Source: DUPQ01 sp041678685 | GTDB lineage: Bacteria; Bacillota; Clostridia; DUPQ01 | Assembly (NCBI GenBank): GCA_041678685.1 | Contig: JBAYNV010000061.1 | Coordinates: forward strand, 1 to 11,213 | Reading direction: 5' to 3' | DNA: 11,213 bases | Shown here: in pieces, positions 6,267 to 11,213 of the stretch | Numbering within the stretch: position 1 is the first letter of the stretch | Layout: every line of letters begins with the position of its first letter | The notes under the pieces: generated by a model | Told to the model about the DNA's origin: nothing | What the model saw: the letters and a program-made list of their open reading frames with translations, nothing else | The model's database searches: none | Position numbers and translations under genes: made by a program

Positions 6267-7445
6267 TTGACTCAGTTATTGGTAAAACTATTTATAAAAA
6301 ACAATGAAAACACAAGCGACTCAAAAGTCCGTACTTCATACGGAGTCCTGGCAGGTATCGTAGGGATCATATGCAACCTCATACTGGTCGCGATCAAACT
6401 TGCAATAGGGTATATCATAGGCAGTATTTCCGTTACTGCAGATGCTTTTAACAACTTATCAGATGCCGGTTCATCGCTTGTAAGCCTTTTTGGTGCAAAA
6501 CTTGCGCAGAGGCCTGCAGATGCAGAACATCCTTTCGGACACGGGAGAGCTGAATACGTTGCGGCGCTTGTTGTCGCTTTCTTGATACTTCATGCCGCTA
6601 TAACACTTGCTACGGATTCATTCAATAAGATCCTCAATCCCGCATCAGTAGGCTTTGACTGGATGCTTGTCATAATATTATGCGTATCAATACTGATAAA
6701 GGTCTGGATGATGATATTCAACGGAAAGCTTGGTAAACGTATAAACTCAGGCATCCTTATGGCTACAGCTTCAGATTCGCGTAACGATATAATAGTGACC
6801 TCACTGACGATAGTGTCAGTAGTGATCGAGCATTATACCGGCTTTAAGATAGACGGTTTTATGGGACTCTTAGTATCAGTATTTGTTCTTCTTTCCGGAT
6901 TCAAGATTGCAAAAGACACTCTTGTCCCTCTCCTTGGCGCTGCCGTAGATCAGAGCATCTATAAAAAGATCACTGAAAAAGTGGAGAGTTATGAAGGTAT
7001 AATAGGGAGCCATGACCTTATAGTCCACAACTACGGGCCTTCGCATATCATGGCAACGATACATGCTGAAATACCCAACAGCAAGAATATGGATGAAGCA
7101 CATGACATTATAGACAGTATCGAAAGAGATGTGTTGAAGGAAATGGGGATATATCTTGTAATACATATGGATCCCGAAGAAGTCAATGACATCAAGGTAT
7201 TTGTATATAAAAACATGGTGGTGGATGTGGTGGGAGACCTTGATCCGAAAGCAACCATACATGATTTCCGTGTCACGGTCGATAAGGATCATACCAACCT
7301 CATATTCGATCTTGCAGTACCCATAACCTACAGCGTAAAGCAGGAAGATGACCTTATAGATAAGATCAGGGAGAATATAAGCAAGATGAGTGAAAGATAC
7401 AGATGCGAAATAACCCTTGAACACAGTTATGTATCGGAGAGATAG
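6267..7445 (+). CDS. Cation diffusion facilitator (CDF) metal exporter
   Basis: A 392-aa inner-membrane antiporter exporting divalent metal in exchange for protons. Six membrane helices are expected within about residues 25-215, followed by a long cytoplasmic domain. The family loop EHPFGHGRAEYVAAL (87-101) is present. The transport site aligns as N62-x3-D66 in TM2 (NNLSDAGSS) and D170-x3-D174 in TM5 (SDSRND), the Asn-Asp-Asp-Asp set known from Mn exporters such as MntE rather than the His-containing Zn site. The start is TTG at 6267: GAGGTG (6255-6260) is spaced six bases from it. An in-frame GTG at 6258 lies inside that ribosome binding site and has none of its own. The C-terminal region is longer than in FieF. 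Control by the NiCo riboswitch predicts induction by Co, Ni or Fe. Confidence 0.93.
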   Translation: MTQLLVKLFIKNNENTSDSKVRTSYGVLAGIVGIICNLILVAIKLAIGYIIGSISVTADAFNNLSDAGSSLVSLFGAKLAQRPADAEHPFGHGRAEYVAALVVAFLILHAAITLATDSFNKILNPASVGFDWMLVIILCVSILIKVWMMIFNGKLGKRINSGILMATASDSRNDIIVTSLTIVSVVIEHYTGFKIDGFMGLLVSVFVLLSGFKIAKDTLVPLLGAAVDQSIYKKITEKVESYEGIIGSHDLIVHNYGPSHIMATIHAEIPNSKNMDEAHDIIDSIERDVLKEMGIYLVIHMDPEEVNDIKVFVYKNMVVDVVGDLDPKATIHDFRVTVDKDHTNLIFDLAVPITYSVKQEDDLIDKIRENISKMSERYRCEITLEHSYVSER

Positions 7446-7463
7446 CACAATTTAATGGTAATC

Positions 7464-7490
7464 AAAAGACTGCATCATTCAGAGGCAGCC
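7464..7490 (-). terminator. Weak hairpin after the ferredoxin operon
   Basis: On the minus strand GGCTGC pairs with GCAGTC (one G-U) around an 11-base loop, followed by TTTTGATT. It lies about 42 bases past the ferredoxin stop and could end the minus-strand operon. No hairpin suitable for the convergent CDF gene was found. Confidence 0.3.
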
Positions 7491-7531
7491 CTGGTTACGA
7501 AAAAAGTAATTGATATATATTTTCTTATAAC

Positions 7532-7717
7532 TTATTCCAGAGAGATCGATGAAGAAGGACAATTATCGCAAGCTTCTTTTGCGGTTTCTTCTGTTGATGC
7601 TGTTATCTCTCCATATACTAACGCGACGTCATCATCACCCATCTTAAATACTTCAGGACACGTATCTGTACAAAGGCCGCATCCTATGCAACTGTCATGA
7701 TCTACTTTAGCTTTCAT
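7532..7717 (-). CDS. Small single-cluster [4Fe-4S] ferredoxin
   Basis: A 61-aa acidic ferredoxin carrying electrons at low potential. The motif CIGCGLCTDTCPEVF gives C10, C13, C16 and C20. A distal CDNCP supplies C50 and C53. In monocluster ferredoxins of the Thermotoga/Desulfovibrio type the cluster uses C10, C13, C16 and the distal Cys before Pro (C53). The remaining pair, C20 and C50, is placed as the disulfide pair known in those proteins. The length is normal for the class. An AGAAGGAGG ribosome binding site fixes the ATG at 7717. It is the last gene of a three-gene operon, 13 bases after the cupin gene. It probably passes electrons to or from a partner not in the window. Confidence 0.92.
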   Translation of the reverse strand: MKAKVDHDSCIGCGLCTDTCPEVFKMGDDDVALVYGEITASTEETAKEACDNCPSSSISLE

Positions 7718-7730
7718 TCATATCCTCCTT

Positions 7731-7976
7731 CTAAAATACCACTATTAAAAACATTTTAAACTGTTCAGCGGCAAAAACCGCATGGGGTTTATTCGCCGGC
7801 ATCACTATTGTATCACCTTTATGCAGGATATTCTCTTTACCGTCAATAGTAATTTTACCTGTACCGTCCAAGGCAACGACCATAGCATCACCGCCTGATT
7901 CATGTGTGCTTATTTCTTCACCTTTATCAAACGCGAATAAGGTAAGACTTAAGGCACTATTCTTGATTTTTCCCAT
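7731..7976 (-). CDS. Small single-domain cupin protein
   Basis: An 81-aa beta-barrel protein. Cupin motif 1 is reduced: H25 is followed by D30 and G38-TG in ISTHESGGDAMVVALDGTG, with only one His and Asp in place of the usual Glu. Motif 2 is GDTIVMPANKPHAV (54-67) with H65. Metal binding by H25, D30 and H65 is possible but incomplete compared with enzymes such as dioxygenases, so a binding or sensor role is as likely as catalysis. It is shorter than the common 100-115 aa, but a clear AGAAGGGGAT ribosome binding site precedes the ATG and both motifs are intact. It sits 11 bases after the iron-sulfur protein gene and 13 bases before the ferredoxin gene, in the same operon. Confidence 0.88.
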   Translation of the reverse strand: MGKIKNSALSLTLFAFDKGEEISTHESGGDAMVVALDGTGKITIDGKENILHKGDTIVMPANKPHAVFAAEQFKMFLIVVF

Positions 7977-7987
7977 AATATCCCCTT

Positions 7988-8698
7988 CTATTCCAAAATC
8001 TGTCCATCGGTAGATATAACTGTCACCTGCCAGGGGATTATTTTACCGCTGTTTTTCAAAGCTTCCTTCACTGCAAATTCCAACCCTCCGCAGCAAGGTA
8101 CTTCCATACGTACTATTGTAACGCTTTTTATATTGTTCCTAATTAATATCTGTGTAAGTTTATCAGCATAATTACCGTCATCAAGCTTCGGACATCCGAT
8201 CAATGCTATACGGTTTTTTATGAACCTGTTATGGAAATCCGCATATGCATATGCAGTGCAATCAGCCGCAACAAGCAGATTTGCGTTCTCAAAATATGGT
8301 GCCTGTACAGGTACAAGTTTGATCTGAACCGGCCACTGCATAAGCTGGCTTTCTGAAGAGCAGGAACAACTCTCCGCAACTTGCTGTTTGCCTCTTGATA
8401 TCGTCTTAGCCGCAGTTCCGGGACAGCCGCATGCCATAGGTTCAGTATGAGTCTTGCTTTCCCTTTCCTTTTTTTCTTTTACAGCTTTTTCATCATAAGC
8501 ATCAGCTTCTCTGTCTTCGAATGTAATAGCTCCTGTCGGGCATACTGGGAGGCAGTTTCCCAGACCGTCGCAGTAATCATCCCTTAACAGCCTTGCTTTT
8601 CCATCTACTAAACCGATAGCACCTTCATTGCATGCTTCTGCACATGCACCGCAGCCATTGCATTTTTCCTCGTCTATTTTTATAAGCTTTCTTTTCAT
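7988..8698 (-). CDS. Two-cluster iron-sulfur protein with Cys-rich C-terminal domain
   Basis: A 236-aa cytosolic protein. An N-terminal bacterial ferredoxin-type domain (1-60) carries CNGCGACAEAC (C13, C16, C19, C23) and a second motif, CDGLGNCLPVCP (C43, C49, C53), in which Leu46 replaces the second Cys. One cluster may therefore be 3Fe-4S or use another ligand. A charged linker (62-86) leads to CGCPG (90-94) and CSCSS (111-115). The C-terminal domain (about 118-236) contains ADCTAYAYADFH (145-156), IGCPKLDD (167-174) and MEVPCCGG (198-205), a pattern I recall from uncharacterised iron-sulfur proteins of anaerobes. The biochemical role is unknown. It is first in an operon with the cupin and ferredoxin genes, diverging from a Crp/Fnr regulator whose likely operator is at 8746-8763. 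The ribosome binding site AAGGAAGTG supports the ATG at 8698. Confidence 0.85.
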   Translation of the reverse strand: MKRKLIKIDEEKCNGCGACAEACNEGAIGLVDGKARLLRDDYCDGLGNCLPVCPTGAITFEDREADAYDEKAVKEKKERESKTHTEPMACGCPGTAAKTISRGKQQVAESCSCSSESQLMQWPVQIKLVPVQAPYFENANLLVAADCTAYAYADFHNRFIKNRIALIGCPKLDDGNYADKLTQILIRNNIKSVTIVRMEVPCCGGLEFAVKEALKNSGKIIPWQVTVISTDGQILE

Positions 8699-8719
8699 TA
8701 AATCACTTCCTTCCTCTGT

Positions 8720-8725
8720 ACTATA
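8720..8725 (-). promoter_or_regulatory. Likely -10 box of the iron-sulfur operon promoter
   Basis: The minus strand reads TATAGT here, a five-of-six match to TATAAT. No good -35 box is found at the proper distance (CATACA at 17-base spacing), as expected of a promoter that needs an activator. With a start near 8713, the centre of the palindrome at 8746-8763 falls at about -41.5. Confidence 0.5.
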
Positions 8726-8745
8726 TCATGCAGGTACCTGATTGT

Positions 8746-8763
8746 ATGTTGCATTTGCAACAT
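8746..8763. promoter_or_regulatory. 18-bp palindrome, candidate Crp/Fnr operator
   Basis: ATGTTGCATTTGCAACAT is a perfect inverted repeat, readable as GTTGC-N4-GCAAC, the half-site-plus-four-base layout of Crp/Fnr-type sites. It overlaps the -35 box of the regulator gene and lies at the class II activator position for the opposing operon. Binding by the adjacent regulator is inferred. Confidence 0.75.
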
Positions 8764-8777
8764 TTATACTTTACAAT
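8749..8777 (+). promoter_or_regulatory. Promoter of the Crp/Fnr regulator gene
   Basis: TTGCAT (8749-8754), 17 bases, TACAAT (8772-8777). Transcription would start near 8784, 18 bases before the ATG at 8802. The -35 box lies inside the palindrome, so a bound regulator would block its own promoter. Confidence 0.6.
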
Positions 8778-8801
8778 CATAGTGAGTACAGGAGTGAAAA
8801 A

Positions 8802-9461
8802 ATGGATCAGGGTCTTGAAAAACAAGTAGTATTGTTCAAGGATATAGGTGCTGACTGCCTGCCAAGGATGCTTAAATGCCTTGGAGCCAAAATAACAAAA
8901 TATATGAAAGGCGAGATTATAATACTTGCTGATGACAGGATAGACAGCATAGGTATTGTTCTTTTAGGTTCCGTCCTTATCACAAGAGAGGATTTTTACG
9001 GTAACCGCTCCATAATTTCAATGGTAAAGCAGTATGAAGTATTCGGAGAAGCATTTGTCTGCACCGGCATTATGAAATCACCTGTTACCGTTACTGCCTG
9101 TGAAAACTGTGAGGTTATGTGGCTTCAGTTTCCAAAAGCGGTGCACCAATGCCCAAAGGCCTGTGAATTTCACGGCCATCTCATAGAAAATATGATGATT
9201 CTTCTTGCTTCAAAAAATTATCAGATGCATCAGAAGATCGAAGTAATATCTCAGAGAAATACAAGGGACAAGATCCTGACATATCTGTATATGCAGGCTA
9301 AACGTGCAGGATCCAATACTTTCGATATACCGCTAGACAGAAATGAACTTGCGGATTTTCTCTATGTTGACAGAAGCGCATTATCCAGAGAATTAGGTAG
9401 AATGAAAAATGACGGACTGCTGGATTACAGTAAAAATCATTTCATGATCAAAATAACTTGA
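8802..9461 (+). CDS. Crp/Fnr-family transcriptional regulator
   Basis: A 219-aa regulator with an N-terminal cyclic-nucleotide-binding-type beta-barrel (about 30-115), a dimerisation helix (about 118-148) and a C-terminal winged helix. The helix-turn-helix is LDRNELADFLYVDRSALSREL (178-198), with recognition helix around RSALSRELGRM. Seven cysteines (C19, C26, C87, C100, C103, C117, C121) do not match the FNR cluster pattern. The effector could be a redox signal, NO or heme as in HcpR-like regulators, but none is demonstrable. The start is the ATG at 8802, preceded by AGGAGTG at seven bases; an in-frame ATG at 8742 lies upstream of the promoter's -10 box and is rejected. Divergent pairing with an iron-sulfur/cupin/ferredoxin operon suggests it governs a redox stress response. 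Confidence 0.92.
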   Translation: MDQGLEKQVVLFKDIGADCLPRMLKCLGAKITKYMKGEIIILADDRIDSIGIVLLGSVLITREDFYGNRSIISMVKQYEVFGEAFVCTGIMKSPVTVTACENCEVMWLQFPKAVHQCPKACEFHGHLIENMMILLASKNYQMHQKIEVISQRNTRDKILTYLYMQAKRAGSNTFDIPLDRNELADFLYVDRSALSRELGRMKNDGLLDYSKNHFMIKIT

Positions 9462-9516
9462 GAGTAGACAAGAAGAAATATACCTCTATAAAGATAGTCA
9501 TGTATTTAAGTAATAC

Positions 9517-9537
9517 AGCATTCAACCATGCTTTTCT
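9517..9537 (+). terminator. Weak hairpin downstream of the Crp/Fnr gene
   Basis: AGCAT and ATGCT form a 5-bp stem around a 6-base loop, followed by TTTCTT. It lies about 55 bases past the stop and is weak. The rest of 9462-9609 shows no gene, leader-like feature or other structure. Confidence 0.3.
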
Positions 9538-9609
9538 TGCAGACTATTTAGCAACACTATCCTGTAGGTAGTAATTTATAGGTGACGGCATATGTCCTTC
9601 GTAAAGGCA

Positions 9610-9642
9610 ATTTCAATCCATGCCCCCCGTGTGGGGAGCGAC
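9610..9642 (-). repeat. Degenerate terminal CRISPR repeat
   Basis: The leftmost repeat has T instead of C at base 12 (CCATG for CCACG). On the transcribed strand this is G22A, which breaks the closing C3-G22 pair of the hairpin next to the Cas5 cut site. Decay of the last repeat is typical of the leader-distal end and supports right-to-left transcription. Confidence 0.9.
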
Positions 9643-9742
9643 ATTGGTAAGGGCTATAATCTGTGCATATGTCAATATTTCAATCCACGCCCCCCGTGTG
9701 GGGAGCGACTTTTTCGGCCGATTCAGCCGCATAGTTTCCCAT

Positions 9743-10693
9743 ATTTCAATCCACGCCCCCGTGTGGGGAGCGACTTCACCCCTTTTTAATATATAATATG
9801 ACACTTAATTTCAATCCACGCCCCCGTGTGGGGAGCGACTATAATAAACATTATATTGCAGTCCACCAAAGGATTTCAATCCACGCCCCCGTGTGGGGAG
9901 CGACTTACACACGCAATCCCATACCGGATAGTGATATTATTTCAATCCACGCCCCCGTGTGGGGAGCGACCTGCTCAAGCGTCTCAGTAAAACATCCTAT
10001 CTGTATTTCAATCCACGCCCCCGTGTGGGGAGCGACGATACCGACATAAAGAGCCGTCAAAAATGGTGGATTTCAATCCACGCCCCCGTGTGGGGAGCGA
10101 CTGCCTATATTGCAGCTCACAAGGCAAAATTTGATATTTCAATCCACGCCCCCGTGTGGGGAGCGACTTCCATTAAGAAATGTAAGCACCGGTTTTCTGT
10201 CATTTCAATCCACGCCCCCGTGTGGGGAGCGACTATATGTTATGCTCTACAACTCATTGTAGAGGTCATTTCAATCCACGCCCCCGTGTGGGGAGCGACA
10301 CTTGCCGACGGATCACCTTCCGTGTCTAACATATTTCAATCCACGCCCCCGTGTGGGGAGCGACGCTTCCCTGCTCGTTTCATTGCACCATGCGATACAA
10401 TTTCAATCCACGCCCCCGTGTGGGGAGCGACATGGATAAAAGGTCATGCAGGGATCTATGCCGGATTTCAATCCACGCCCCCGTGTGGGGAGCGACAGCC
10501 TGAGAGAGCTCTACCGCCCATGTACCGCTATTTCAATCCACGCCCCCGTGTGGGGAGCGACATGGGCTGGCGATCTATAAATCATGGTCACCTATATTTC
10601 AATCCACGCCCCCGTGTGGGGAGCGACAGCCATAGTGAGTGACTATCCGTTAGGATATACGATTTCAATCCACGCCCCCGTGTGGGGAGCGAC
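9743..10693 (-). repeat. Block of fifteen 32-base (five-C) CRISPR repeats
   Basis: Repeats 3 to 17 all carry a run of five C, whereas repeats 1-2 and 18-25 carry six. Loss of one base leaves T6 of the transcribed hairpin as a bulge, where the six-base form allows a T-G pair. The variant is contiguous, with no interspersed six-C repeat. Confidence 0.95.
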
Positions 10694-11213
10694 CATTATA
10701 TAATTCACCGCAGTATCAAATTTTCTATTTCAATCCACGCCCCCCGTGTGGGGAGCGACAGAAAGAGAAGTTTATAGATTAGATTGCGATGTATTTCAAT
10801 CCACGCCCCCCGTGTGGGGAGCGACCGCAAGTCAAAGACAGCGTCAGGATAACCTGGAGATTTCAATCCACGCCCCCCGTGTGGGGAGCGACTTGCCAAA
10901 TCCGACATATTTTACCAATAACCGTTATTTCAATCCACGCCCCCCGTGTGGGGAGCGACTATATCTTCATTCGTTGTATACATATAGACAAGGATTTCAA
11001 TCCACGCCCCCCGTGTGGGGAGCGACCCTGATAACAGATGTTAAATTAATACTGAATCAAATTTCAATCCACGCCCCCCGTGTGGGGAGCGACTTAGAGC
11101 ATTGCAATCTGCTGGATACGGAAAAGATATTTCAATCCACGCCCCCCGTGTGGGGAGCGACCATGTTGACTGACAACGGAGTATCCGATTTGGTATTTCA
11201 ATCCACGCCCCCC

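Larger units (their letters stand above)
9610..11213 (-). CRISPR. Type I-C-like CRISPR array, 24 complete repeats plus one cut by the window edge
   Basis: A 32-33-base repeat recurs every 66-67 bases with unique spacers of 33-35 bases (24 spacers). On the plus strand repeats begin ATTTCAATCCACG and end GGGGAGCGAC. The complement begins GTCGCTCCCC and ends GTGGATTGAAAT, the type I-C signature, where Cas5 cuts after the hairpin to leave an 11-base handle (TGGATTGAAAT). The hairpin pairs CGCTCCCC with GGGGGGCG around ACAC. The functional transcript is therefore inferred to run on the minus strand, with leader beyond the right edge. Repeats start at 9610, 9677, 9743, 9808, 9873, 9939, 10005, 10070, 10136, 10202, 10268, 10333, 10400, 10465, 10530, 10596, 10662, 10727, 10793, 10860, 10927, 10994, 11061, 11129 and 11195 (partial). 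No cas genes are in the window. Confidence 0.98.

Noticed and set aside
6876..7448. 190-codon minus-strand frame opposite the CDF exporter
   Set aside because: It lies antisense to a strongly conserved CDF gene and has biased composition (His, Tyr, Ile) with no domain.
7455..7700. 81-codon plus-strand frame opposite the ferredoxin gene
   Set aside because: The minus strand carries the CxxCxxCxxxCP ferredoxin with an AGGAGG site; the plus frame is its shadow.
8742..8801. In-frame ATG at 8742 giving a 239-aa Crp/Fnr protein
   Set aside because: It lies within the palindrome and promoter region and lacks a ribosome binding site; the ATG at 8802 has AGGAGTG at correct spacing.
9462..9609. CRISPR leader on the left side of the array
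   Set aside because: The type I-C repeat orientation and the decayed repeat at 9610 mark this as the trailer end, and no leader-like promoter aims into the array.
9592..11031. Open frames in the array on both strands encoding repeated ISIHAPVWGAT, NPRPRVGSD or LPTRGAWIEI peptides
   Set aside because: These are translations of the CRISPR repeat itself, a well-known source of false hypothetical proteins; they have no ribosome binding sites and the spacers vary freely.

Overview
The window looks like a low-GC, AT-rich chromosome segment from an anaerobic Firmicute of class Clostridia, plausibly a Lachnospiraceae relative. The genus is inferred, not shown. Supporting signs are strong AGGAGG-type ribosome binding sites, sigma-A promoters, small clostridial ferredoxins, an Rrf2 regulator and a NiCo riboswitch. 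No phage, transposase or plasmid genes are visible.

Region 1 (1-4586, minus strand) is an envelope/export locus built from a duplicated cassette. Each unit encodes a single-span membrane protein of about 290 aa, then a four-span FtsX/MacB-type ABC permease. Unit A (4469 to 1598) is complete. Unit B starts at 947 and its permease leaves the window after 17 codons. A small Cys-rich secreted protein (1438-1085) lies between the units. No ABC ATPase is visible; it may lie beyond the left edge. The 290-aa protein itself resembles a permease's first membrane segment and outer domain without the last three membrane helices.

Region 2 (4694-7445, plus strand) holds an Rrf2 regulator with four clustered cysteines, glucosamine-6-phosphate deaminase (nagB), and a cation diffusion facilitator (CDF) metal exporter. 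Between nagB and the exporter is a complete regulatory unit: a consensus promoter (TTGACA-17-TATAAT), a NiCo (czcD-type) riboswitch aptamer and an intrinsic terminator whose 5' arm overlaps aptamer helix P4. Ligand binding should therefore switch the exporter on.

Region 3 (7532-9461) is a divergent redox module. A minus-strand operon (iron-sulfur protein, small cupin, small ferredoxin) faces a Crp/Fnr regulator. A perfect 18-bp palindrome between them overlaps the regulator gene's -35 box and sits at about -41.5 from the likely operon start. This fits autoregulation combined with activation of the operon.

Region 4 (9610-11213) is a CRISPR array with 24 complete repeats, 24 spacers and a 25th repeat cut by the window edge. 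The repeat is of type I-C. Its orientation and a decayed repeat at the left end indicate transcription from right to left, with leader and probably cas genes beyond the right edge. Repeats occur in two length classes (six-C and five-C runs) arranged in blocks, a record of changes in the repeat copied during adaptation. No cas gene is in the window.
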